The notes under the pieces were generated by a model that was not told the origin of the DNA, ran no database searches, and worked only from the letters and a program-made list of their open reading frames with translations. 64,000 bases of DNA from Palsa-851 sp035534435 (GTDB lineage: Bacteria > Chloroflexota > Dormibacteria > Aeolococcales > Aeolococcaceae), in assembly GCA_035534435.1 (NCBI GenBank), contig DATLRX010000089.1, positions 1-64,000 of the forward strand, written 5' to 3'. Below are positions 38,025 to 44,898 of this stretch, piece after piece. How positions within the stretch are numbered: position 1 is the first letter of the stretch; each line of letters opens with the position of its first letter. The position numbers and the translations under genes were made by a program.

Positions 38025-38936
38025 TCAGTCGGCGCGATGCGCCGCAGGCTCGGGGATGACGAGCAGTGGACTGTGGCCTGCATGGTGGATCTTCGAGGAC
38101 ACGCCGCCGAAGAGCACGCGTCGCGCCTCGCTGAGGCGGCGCGCACCAATGACGATCAGGTTTGGCAGCGGAAGCGCGTTCCCTCGCGCCAGCAACGCAT
38201 CGCCCGCATCACCCACCGCCAGTGTGGTGAGCGGATGGATGTCCGCCAGACCCTCGATCTCGCTTGCCTCTTCGTCAAGCCGCCCGTGCTCGGCCGCGAC
38301 TCGATCAGCGTGGCGAAGCAGCGGGTTCGGGTTCACCAGGCTGTCGGGCAGGACCTCGACCAGCGTGACGGTGAGCTCGGGATAGAGACGGGCGATCGCC
38401 GACGCCAGCAGTGCAGCCTGCTTCGACGCGGGCGACCCGTCAAACCCGATGACCATCTGCGCGGGTGGCCAGCACGGCTCCGCGCCTCCCACGATGAGCA
38501 CAGGGCAGCGCGCGGTGTGCAACACCGTTGCCGACACGCTTCCCGCAAGGAGCCGGCGCACAGGACCGAGATCGCGGTGTCCGATCACGATCAGGTCCGC
38601 CGAAAGCGTTGCCGCAAGGCTCCCCACCACATTGCTGATCTCCCCCTGCTCCGCGTACACGCCGCCGACGTTCGCGCCGAGTGCCGTCGCATCGGATCGT
38701 CCGGACTCGAGCGCGGCGACCGCTGCCTGTCGATACGCGGCCAGCGTCTCGTCAATGCCTTCACCCGTCGGGAAGACGTACAGCGTCTCCGGCGGGAGGT
38801 CGTATGCCATCACCAGATGCAGGGTCGCGCCGGAGCGCTTCGCAAGATCCGCCGCGGCCGAGAGCGCGGGCTTCGCGTCCGCAGAGCCGTTGGTCGCAAC
38901 CAGGATCCTCTTGAACGTGACCTTCTCTCCATGCAT
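38025..38936 (-). CDS. Universal stress protein, tandem domains
   Basis: 303 residues made of two USP domains. Domain 1 is FKRILVATNGSADAKPALSAA to VIGHRDLGPVRRLLAGSVSATVL. Domain 2 is MVIGFDGSPASKQAALLASA to VIGARRLSEARRVLFGGVSSKIHH. Both keep the glycine-rich ATP loop. Tandem USPs of this size are typical of actinobacteria (Rv2005c, Rv2623). GGAGG lies 8 nt before the ATG. Confidence 0.92.
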   Translation of the reverse strand: MHGEKVTFKRILVATNGSADAKPALSAAADLAKRSGATLHLVMAYDLPPETLYVFPTGEGIDETLAAYRQAAVAALESGRSDATALGANVGGVYAEQGEISNVVGSLAATLSADLIVIGHRDLGPVRRLLAGSVSATVLHTARCPVLIVGGAEPCWPPAQMVIGFDGSPASKQAALLASAIARLYPELTVTLVEVLPDSLVNPNPLLRHADRVAAEHGRLDEEASEIEGLADIHPLTTLAVGDAGDALLARGNALPLPNLIVIGARRLSEARRVLFGGVSSKIHHAGHSPLLVIPEPAAHRAD

Positions 38937-39047
38937 TGCATCAGCCTCCGGAGCCGCCGCGCGGTTCCGCCGATTTCGTGGATCTCACGAGGTCATCAAA
39001 ACAGCTCGACCCGGGTCACACCAGAGCCGTTGGCCATCGATTCGGCG

Positions 39048-39062
39048 GGTACTTGGACTACC
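39048..39062. promoter_or_regulatory. Imperfect palindrome GGTA-N7-TACC upstream of the small acidic gene
   Basis: GGTACTTGGACTACC pairs at 4+1 positions with a central wobble and lies about 25 bp upstream of a TAGCCT -10 candidate (39086-39091). It resembles half of a DosR-like box (GGGtACTTgGAC) but does not meet the consensus. It is a weak operator candidate for the divergent USP and small-protein genes. Confidence 0.25.
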
Positions 39063-39127
39063 GACAGTCCCGCGCGCCTTCGCGGTAGCCTAGGTGTGTT
39101 GGCGGCCTCCGCTACAAGGAGATGAGC

Positions 39128-39337
39128 ATGACCCGGATCAACGAAGAGTCAGTCGACATTCCCGAGCCCGAGCAGGCGCTGCCGTCGAACCCGGTTGACG
39201 AGTCGTCGGTGGACCCTGGCGGCGACATCCCTGAGCTGCCCGCTCACGAGCCGGGGTTCGGCGAAGACCCGGCCTACGATCCCGGCGGGATGGGCCGGCA
39301 GCCAGACGTCGTCGAGGACGAGGAAACCCACCCCTGA
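39128..39337 (+). CDS. Small acidic, proline-rich protein
   Basis: 69 residues from ATG 39128, chosen because AAGGAG ends 6 nt upstream. An ATG at 39122 is too close to that site. Composition is dominated by Glu, Asp, Pro and Gly (VDIPEPEQALPSN, DPGGDIPELPAHEPGFGEDP), with no hydrophobic core, so it is probably disordered. No family is recognised. It lies between USP and Hsp20 genes and may be a stress-induced small protein. A TTG mini-frame (39099-39125) placed 7 nt after TAGCCT ends overlapping ATG 39122. Confidence 0.6.
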   Translation: MTRINEESVDIPEPEQALPSNPVDESSVDPGGDIPELPAHEPGFGEDPAYDPGGMGRQPDVVEDEETHP

Positions 39338-39564
39338 CGGTCATGGTCTCGGACGCCTGGGGTCACCTCGCGTGCGTCAGACGCCGGCGCAGTCTCGCCC
39401 CGTGCCGTTGACCGTGTTGCCACCACCCGAGGTGTCGCCAGGCGCGACGGCGTCACGCGCGACCAGCCCACGCTGCTCGCGGCGGGTTGCCACGTAGCGC
39501 TGTATGCACCTCGACTCGGCGCGATCTGCGCGGTGTTGCCGCCAGAGAAGCCATAGCATGTGAC

Positions 39565-39616
39565 GTGCCCCCGTGTTGCCGTTGCTTGCCGACATCCTCG
39601 GCAGTGATGGGGGCAC
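39565..39616. promoter_or_regulatory. Nested hairpin upstream of hsp20
   Basis: Outer arms GTGCCCCC (39565-39572) and GGGGGCAC (39609-39616) are perfectly complementary. Inside them TGCCGA (39587-39592) and TCGGCA (39598-39603) form a second perfect stem around CATCC. The structure could be a terminator, an sRNA, or part of a long thermosensitive leader. It lies about 140 bp before the hsp20 ATG, further than a classical ROSE thermometer. Confidence 0.5.
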
Positions 39617-39661
39617 GAGGACAGAGGCCATCGCACTCATTTTCGGGTGCCATACATGTGA

Positions 39662-39705
39662 CCTTCGAAGGACTTGTTCGTGACGTTCGGCCCTGGAATC
39701 AGGGC
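39662..39705. promoter_or_regulatory. Two palindromes in the hsp20 promoter region
   Basis: CCTTCGAAGG (39662-39671) is a perfect 10-bp palindrome within GTGACCTTCGAAGGACTTG. GCCCT-GGAATC-AGGGC (39690-39705) is a 5-bp-arm inverted repeat 18 bp further on. Both are 50-100 bp upstream of the hsp20 start, the usual place for operators. Neither is CIRCE or HAIR-like. The first resembles a DosR box core in layout but lacks the GGGAC/GTCCC arms. Confidence 0.4.
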
Positions 39706-39757
39706 TGTGTGACACCGACGATGAAGTGAGAATCCGTCACGACACTGGAGGTGACAT

Positions 39758-40201
39758 ATGGATGACAAGAGCACGCTGATCACGCGTTTCCCGAACGACA
39801 CGCTGGGACGGGCGTTCGCTGACTTCCTTCGCTGGCCGGTCGTTCCTTTCCTGGGCCTCACGCAGGACTACCCGATGCGGCTCGAGGAGTTCGCCGATGA
39901 TGGGCACCTCGTTGTGCGCGCGGAGCTCCCCGGCGTCGACCCGGACAAGGACATCCACATCACCATGGCCGAAGGCCTGTTGACCATCAGCGGCGAGCGG
40001 CGCAGTGAGATGAAGACCGAGAAGAAGGGCAGCCACTTCTCCGAGATGCAGTACGGCTCGTTCTCGAGGACGATCCCGCTGCCGGACGGAGCGAGCGAAA
40101 AGGACGTCGTTGCGAGCTACCGCGACGGCATTCTGGAAGTACGACTTCCGTTGACGAAGCCGGCGGTACCGGCGGCCACCGTCATCCCAGTCGCCCACTA
40201 G
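39758..40201 (+). CDS. Hsp20/alpha-crystallin family small heat shock protein
   Basis: 147 residues. The crystallin domain spans about 40-135, with RLEEFADDGHLVVRAELPGVDPDKD, LLTISGERR, SFSRTIPLP and the closing YRDGILEVRLPL. The short C-terminal tail has TVIPV, the I/V-x-I/V oligomerisation motif. It is an ATP-independent holdase, related to mycobacterial HspX/Acr2. GGAGG is 6 nt before the ATG. A strong intrinsic terminator-like hairpin follows 10 bp after the stop. Confidence 0.94.
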   Translation: MDDKSTLITRFPNDTLGRAFADFLRWPVVPFLGLTQDYPMRLEEFADDGHLVVRAELPGVDPDKDIHITMAEGLLTISGERRSEMKTEKKGSHFSEMQYGSFSRTIPLPDGASEKDVVASYRDGILEVRLPLTKPAVPAATVIPVAH

Positions 40202-40210
40202 AACCGGTGA

Positions 40211-40239
40211 CGCCCGCCGAGGCGCATCCTCGGCGGGCG
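40211..40239. terminator. 12-bp-stem hairpin after hsp20
   Basis: CGCCCGCCGAGG (40211-40222) and CCTCGGCGGGCG (40228-40239) pair perfectly over a CGCAT loop. It lies between hsp20 and the convergent PRC-barrel gene, the expected place for a bidirectional terminator. There is no U-tract, as is common in high-GC genomes. Confidence 0.75.
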
Positions 40240-40263
40240 CGTCGCACAAAGACCTCTCGCGAC

Positions 40264-40950
40264 TCAGGTTCCGTCGATCTCAACCTCGGGCAGGTCTCTC
40301 ACCTCAGCCTTCGAGAGGGTGAGCTGGATCCCCGCATCGACTGCCGTGATTGCGCTGATCGGAATCGCGACCTCCTTGCGATCCCAGAAGGGACCCTCCG
40401 CCAGAAGCACGTGCGTCACGTGCTGATTGCGCGGGTCGATGACGAGCCCGTGGACATTGCCGATCGCGCCGTCCGTTGCGTACACCCGGTCACCGCGCCG
40501 GACGCTCACCTCTCCGGCGGGAACCGAGTCGTACACCACAGGCTTGCGGACGTTGACCGCTCCGATATCGGCCTCGCCCATGCCGGCGTTGCTCATCCCC
40601 AGCCCACTCATCCCCAGGCCGCCGGCCCCGAGACGGAAGTACGGGCGTGTGAGCACGCGGTCCGGATCGTAGTCACCGTATGCCTCGCCTCCCGGAAGGA
40701 ACTCCGTCTCCACGGCGGGCTCGAAAGTGTCGAACTCCGCGATCGTGCAGCGGAGTCGCACATCCTCTTCGCCGACCTCGACGGACTCCACCGGAACGAG
40801 CCGCGCGACGCCGTGACCGTGCCTGGGTTCGACCACCACGTGCGTGATGGCGCGCGCGACCGGGTCGAGGACGACCCGGCTGACGTGGCCACAGCTTCCG
40901 TCACTGCAGCTGGCGGGGGCGCCGATTCGGTACTCGACCTTGGCACTCAA
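40264..40950 (-). CDS. PRC-barrel domain protein with two barrels
   Basis: 228 residues from TTG 40950, chosen because GGAGG lies 7 nt upstream. Two related halves are seen: GHVSRVVLDPVARAITHVVVEP (about residues 18-40) and IGNVHGLVIDPRNQHVTHVLLAEG (about 155-180). Each has the beta pattern of PRC barrels. A Gly/Met-rich linker (AGGLGMSGLGMSNAGMGEAD) joins them. An N-terminal SCSDGSC could bind a metal. PRC barrels occur in photosynthetic reaction centre H subunits, RimM and many stress-linked proteins; no photosynthesis genes are here. It converges with hsp20. Confidence 0.75.
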   Translation of the reverse strand: MSAKVEYRIGAPASCSDGSCGHVSRVVLDPVARAITHVVVEPRHGHGVARLVPVESVEVGEEDVRLRCTIAEFDTFEPAVETEFLPGGEAYGDYDPDRVLTRPYFRLGAGGLGMSGLGMSNAGMGEADIGAVNVRKPVVYDSVPAGEVSVRRGDRVYATDGAIGNVHGLVIDPRNQHVTHVLLAEGPFWDRKEVAIPISAITAVDAGIQLTLSKAEVRDLPEVEIDGT

Positions 40951-41112
40951 GGGAAACCCTCCTTGTCGGTATTGAACGGCTGCCGCGGCGCCGCCGGTTG
41001 CGAACGCGGTTCGGTCTGGGCAGATTGACAAATCCGAGGGCGGTTTTCCAGCGCCAATTCCTGCTCACTCATGTCTGAGGACCATCGGCCCTACGCCGAA
41101 CTGGCTGACCGT

Positions 41113-41463
41113 TCAGCCCGTCATCAGGGTGCGGACCGCGAACAGCAGGGTCGCCACCGCCCCGGCGGTGAGCCATAAGCGCTTGTCGCGCTCCTTCAGC
41201 GGGGTGCCCATCCACCTCGAGAGCGGGAGTGCAAGCAGCGTCGCCGCGCCATAGAGCCAGTGGAGCGCGTCGTGAGGGCGGTCCCCCGTCGCGACGAGGA
41301 TGAGTCCGATGAGCACCTGGAGGCCGATCGCGGCGGCCGCAATCCGTGTATAGAGACGCAACACGGGCAGCATCCGCGGCAGGAACAGGCTCAAGAGCGC
41401 AACGACGGCGCCAACACCCGCGCCGACGACGATTGCGAGACCGAACCAGTCGTGTATGACCAC
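41113..41463 (-). CDS. Small membrane protein, four helices
   Basis: 116 residues. Hydrophobic spans are FGLAIVVGAGVGAVVALLSLF, YTRIAAAAIGLQVLIGLILVA, LHWLYGAATLLALPL and LWLTAGAVATLLFAVRTLM. A conserved-looking DRPHDALHWLYG contains His residues and recalls small DUF-type cytochrome/terminal-oxidase accessory proteins, but the family is not recognised with confidence. GTG start 41463, with TAGGCT ending 9 nt upstream (leaderless pattern). Confidence 0.65.
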   Translation of the reverse strand: MVIHDWFGLAIVVGAGVGAVVALLSLFLPRMLPVLRLYTRIAAAAIGLQVLIGLILVATGDRPHDALHWLYGAATLLALPLSRWMGTPLKERDKRLWLTAGAVATLLFAVRTLMTG

Positions 41464-41571
41464 GGCGGACGAAGCCTATACCGTCAGCGCAGTCCTCGGC
41501 TGACAATGCAGCGCGCCGGTTCGTCGACTCCAGGACCTCGTAGCCCGCGACACGCGCGATGGTTTGCATCG

Positions 41572-42579
41572 CTACAGCCTCGACGCGATCAGGTTGACGA
41601 GGTCGATCACGCGGCACGAGTACCCCCACTCGTTGTCGTACCAGGAGAGCACCTTCACCGTGCGGTCGCCGAGCACCATCGTCGACGGCGCGTCGAGGAT
41701 GGACGAGTGCGAGTCATGAAGAAAGTCCATCGACACCAGTTGCTCCTCGCTGACGGCCAGGATGCCTTCGAGGGGACCGTTGGCCGCCTCGCGCATCGCC
41801 CCGTTGATATCGTCGACAGCGGCGCTTTTCGAAAGCGTCGCGGTGAGGTCGACGAGGCTGACATCGGGCGTCGGCACACGCAGGGCCAGTCCGTGGAACT
41901 TCCCCTTCAACTCGGGAAGCACGAGTGCCACCGCCTTGGCAGCCCCTGTGGTCGTCGGGATGATGGAGAGCGCTGCGGCGCGAGCCCGGCGCAGGTCGGA
42001 GTGCGGCGCGTCGAGGATGACCTGGTCCTTCGTGTACGCGTGGACCGTCGTCATGAACCCCGTCTCGATGCCGAAGGAGTCGTTGAGCACCTTCGCGATC
42101 GGCGCGAGGCAGTTGGTCGTGCACGAGGCATTCGAGATGACGTGATGCTCGGCCGCGTTGTACGTCCCGTCATTCACGCCCATGCAGAGCGTGACGTCCT
42201 CGTGCTTCGCGGGCGCCGTGATCACCACCTTCTTCGCTCCGGCGTCGATGTGCGCCCGAGCGCGTTCGCCGTCGTTGAAGTGGCCCGTGGACTCGACGAC
42301 GATGTCCACCCCGAGGTCTCCCCAGGGGAGGGCCTGTGGGTCGCGCTCCGCGAGCACTTTGATGGGATGACCGTCGACTGTCATCGTGTCGCCGTCGACC
42401 GCAACCGTTCCCGGAAACCGCCCGAACACGCTGTCGTACTTGAGGAGATGGGCGAGCATCGCCGGGGTGGTGATGTCGTTGATCGCCACGATCTCGAGGT
42501 CGGACGACCGCTCTCTCGCGGCTCGCAGAACGTTGCGGCCGATGCGTCCGAAGCCGTTGACGCCGATCCTGACACTCAT
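41572..42579 (-). CDS. gap: Glyceraldehyde-3-phosphate dehydrogenase, NAD type
   Basis: 335 residues. The Rossmann front is VRIGVNGFGRIGRNVLRAA. VAINDI places an Asp after beta2, which favours NAD. The active-site Cys lies in ISNASCTTNCLAPI (about residue 152), the catalytic His follows in the TVHAYTKDQ block, and the C-terminal is SWYDNEWGYSCRV. This is complete and typical of glycolytic GAPDH. Its ATG overlaps the stop of the diguanylate cyclase gene (ATGA), an unusual pairing. Confidence 0.95.
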   Translation of the reverse strand: MSVRIGVNGFGRIGRNVLRAARERSSDLEIVAINDITTPAMLAHLLKYDSVFGRFPGTVAVDGDTMTVDGHPIKVLAERDPQALPWGDLGVDIVVESTGHFNDGERARAHIDAGAKKVVITAPAKHEDVTLCMGVNDGTYNAAEHHVISNASCTTNCLAPIAKVLNDSFGIETGFMTTVHAYTKDQVILDAPHSDLRRARAAALSIIPTTTGAAKAVALVLPELKGKFHGLALRVPTPDVSLVDLTATLSKSAAVDDINGAMREAANGPLEGILAVSEEQLVSMDFLHDSHSSILDAPSTMVLGDRTVKVLSWYDNEWGYSCRVIDLVNLIASRL

Positions 42580-44246
42580 GACGGACCTCCTGATAACGGA
42601 TGATGTGCGCGGTCTCTCCGCGCCCGCTCCGATTGCTTGTCGATTCGGCGACGACGCAGGATCCGGTGATCCGCGACCGGCACCGCCCCATCTGCTTGCG
42701 GTGCCGGCGAGCGATCCTCGGGGGCCACCGCGGGCGCATGGGCCGCTCGATTGCCACCCGCATGCTTGGCGTCATAGAGCGCCGCGTCCGCGGCCGCGAC
42801 GCGACTCGCAGCGTCGCTCCCGCTCGCGAAGCCCGCGATGCCGATGCTGATACTCGGGCTGATCCCTCGCACCGCGCGCCGTCCAAGGTCGGCCAGTAGG
42901 CGTTTGGCGACGACGTCGGCGCGCCCCGACGCATCCGGGAGGATGATGCAGAACTCGTCGCCACCGACTCGGGCGGCGGTGTCACCGCGCCGGATCGAGC
43001 GTTGCAACGCGTTCGCGACAACCTGAAGCAACTCATCCCCCGCCGGATGGCCGAACGTGTCATTCATCGTCTTGAGCTTGTCGACGTCGATCGCGATGAT
43101 CGAGTAGGCCGTGCTGCGTGGCATTGCCGCCAGCCGGCGGTCGACCTCGCGTCGATTCACGAGCCCGGTCAACGGATCCGTGGTCGTCAGCTCGTCGTAC
43201 ACCAGGGCCCTGGAGATCGCGAGCTCGAAGACCGGGGCGAAGCTTCGGATCCAGTCCTCCTGCGCCGGCGTGTACGGGTGTCCGTCCATGCGATCGTTGA
43301 AGACGACCAGGAGCCCGCTTCGTGTCTCCCCGACACGGATTGCCTGGACGATCGCGTTCTCAACGCCGAGCTCGGTCAGCGCCGGCCCGATGTCTGCCGG
43401 AATCACGGTGGATCGATCGAGCGTGAACAGCGGCTCGTCGGGACCGGCGATGTCGCGGAGCAAGCGCGTCGACCCCAGCGGTACCGAGAGATGATCGATC
43501 CTGGGATCGGGACCGCCGCCGGCCGCCGGCGCGGGTATGTACGTGGCGATGAGCATCGCTTTCTCGCCGTCGATCAGGAAGAACGCGGCCCGCGATGCAT
43601 CGTCCTCGATGTGGTCGGTCAGACGCGCGGCGCTCTGAATCCCGAGCTGAATCACCTGGTCACCGTCGAACGTCGAGTACAGCTCATCCGCGACCAGTGC
43701 GAGCACGGCCTCGTGTTGCAGCGCCTGTTCCCGGATCGTGATCGTCCGCTCGAGCCGCGAGCGAAGACTGTGGATTGCGAATGCCATCACGATTCCGGTG
43801 ACCGGCCACACCGCGAGGAGTTGCACGTCGTCGTCAACGCTCAGGGTGTGCGCCGCTCCATAGCCGGCAAGCGAAGCTATCGCCGCGACGAGCGCAAGGA
43901 TCGTGAGCGTGCGCGGTCCGTACAGCGCACTGGCGACGACCGGGATGGCGACCAGCGCGAGCAGGCCTTCGCTTCGACCGGAGTCCCCGAAGACCAGCAG
44001 GGCCAGGGCGATGTAGAAGAGGATCACGAGCCCCGCGACGAGGGGTGGCCGCGGCCATCGCACCACGAACACCGCGACTGCGATGGTGAGTCCGGCAACC
44101 AGCGTGCCTGCGATCGTCAGTTGCGGGTGGGCCGGATACGCCGGGACCACCGCCACCACGAATCCAACGGCGGCCGCGAGTGCGAACACGAGCAGGCCGA
44201 GGTGGGTGCTGTCCCACCCGCGGGTGCCCCGCGATCCGCTAGCCAT
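42576..44246 (-). CDS. Membrane-anchored GAF-GGDEF diguanylate cyclase
   Basis: 556 residues. About six N-terminal helices (residues 12-165, e.g. LLVFALAAAVGFVVAVVPAYP, LVAGLVILFYIALALLVFG) lead to a GAF-like sensor (about 180-340). The GGDEF domain follows (about 350-510) with RVGGDEFCIILP intact. The RxxD inhibitory site is present exactly five residues before it (RRGD-TAARV-GGDEF), so the enzyme should be active and feedback-inhibited by c-di-GMP. It sits between a flavodoxin gene 7 bp upstream and gap, with which it overlaps. Confidence 0.9.
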   Translation of the reverse strand: MASGSRGTRGWDSTHLGLLVFALAAAVGFVVAVVPAYPAHPQLTIAGTLVAGLTIAVAVFVVRWPRPPLVAGLVILFYIALALLVFGDSGRSEGLLALVAIPVVASALYGPRTLTILALVAAIASLAGYGAAHTLSVDDDVQLLAVWPVTGIVMAFAIHSLRSRLERTITIREQALQHEAVLALVADELYSTFDGDQVIQLGIQSAARLTDHIEDDASRAAFFLIDGEKAMLIATYIPAPAAGGGPDPRIDHLSVPLGSTRLLRDIAGPDEPLFTLDRSTVIPADIGPALTELGVENAIVQAIRVGETRSGLLVVFNDRMDGHPYTPAQEDWIRSFAPVFELAISRALVYDELTTTDPLTGLVNRREVDRRLAAMPRSTAYSIIAIDVDKLKTMNDTFGHPAGDELLQVVANALQRSIRRGDTAARVGGDEFCIILPDASGRADVVAKRLLADLGRRAVRGISPSISIGIAGFASGSDAASRVAAADAALYDAKHAGGNRAAHAPAVAPEDRSPAPQADGAVPVADHRILRRRRIDKQSERARRDRAHHPLSGGPS

Positions 44247-44253
44247 TCGTCAC

Positions 44254-44772
44254 CTACGAGACGTGCGCCTGAGGGACCGGCACCGACTCGAGCCGTAGCT
44301 CCTCAACGATCCTGCGGGCCCATGCCGTGATCTGCTCGGCATCGCGCCAGTCTCCGGCATGCGTTCTCGCCATGGCGCTCGCCGGGAATCCCTTTGCGTC
44401 GGGGAGCAGCCTGCCTCCGAACGTGACGTGGCCGCGAGCTCCCACGCGCGACATCAGTCGCGCCACCTGCCTGCTCGGCGGTACGGCGTGCGTGACCGCG
44501 GAGTCGTCCAGCGGCCCGCTGCTGAAGAACCATGTGGGGATGTCGAGCAGCGCACTGGTGTTCCGGGCCACGTACTGGCGGGCCGGATGCCTCCACCGCC
44601 TGGCGTACAGTCCCGACCCGATGATCGCGGCATCGTACCCCGCCGGCGATCCCGCATCGTCCGCCGGCACAACATCCGCATGGACGGCGCACGACACGAA
44701 CGCATCGCGCAGCGTCGCGGCGATGCCGGCCGTTCCCTGCATCTTGCTGCCGTACACGATCAGCACTTTCAT
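44254..44772 (-). CDS. Flavodoxin-domain protein (HemG-like)
   Basis: 172 residues. MKVLIVYGSKMQGTAGIAATL is the FMN-phosphate loop of flavodoxins, and AAIIGSGLYARRWRHPARQYV and TWFFSSGPLDD match the menaquinone-dependent protoporphyrinogen oxidase/flavodoxin_5 group. It may act as a one-domain FMN electron carrier under low oxygen. Start at 44772; an in-frame ATG 36 bp upstream is possible. It leads the three-gene unit flavodoxin-cyclase-gap. Confidence 0.82.
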   Translation of the reverse strand: MKVLIVYGSKMQGTAGIAATLRDAFVSCAVHADVVPADDAGSPAGYDAAIIGSGLYARRWRHPARQYVARNTSALLDIPTWFFSSGPLDDSAVTHAVPPSRQVARLMSRVGARGHVTFGGRLLPDAKGFPASAMARTHAGDWRDAEQITAWARRIVEELRLESVPVPQAHVS

Positions 44773-44898
44773 CAACTCACCCCGCTGGATCACGGATCTC
44801 ATCGCCATCAGCGTGAGGTGTCACCGGCGGATGTCGCCAGAGCCGTATGGCAAGAGATCGCGTGACTTCCGGCCCTGGACTGATCACCTGGAACCCGG

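Larger units (their letters stand above)
39338..39757. other. 420-bp intergenic region upstream of hsp20, no gene seen
   Basis: Open frames here are short and lack ribosome-binding sites or recognisable protein, on both strands. The stretch is visibly less GC-rich toward hsp20. It contains a nested 52-nt hairpin (39565-39616), a perfect 10-bp palindrome (39662-39671) and a GCCCT/AGGGC inverted repeat (39690-39705), so it is probably a long regulatory leader or an sRNA locus. Confidence 0.6.

Noticed and set aside
39649..39705. FNR or DosR binding box upstream of hsp20
   Set aside because: TTGAT-N4-ATCAA and GGGACT/AGTCCC arms were sought by eye. Only partial resemblance was found, so the palindromes are reported without naming a regulator.
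41071..41130. Short plus-strand frame starting ATGTCTGAGGACC
   Set aside because: No ribosome-binding site and composition like non-coding GC-rich sequence; it overlaps the end of the minus-strand membrane protein gene.
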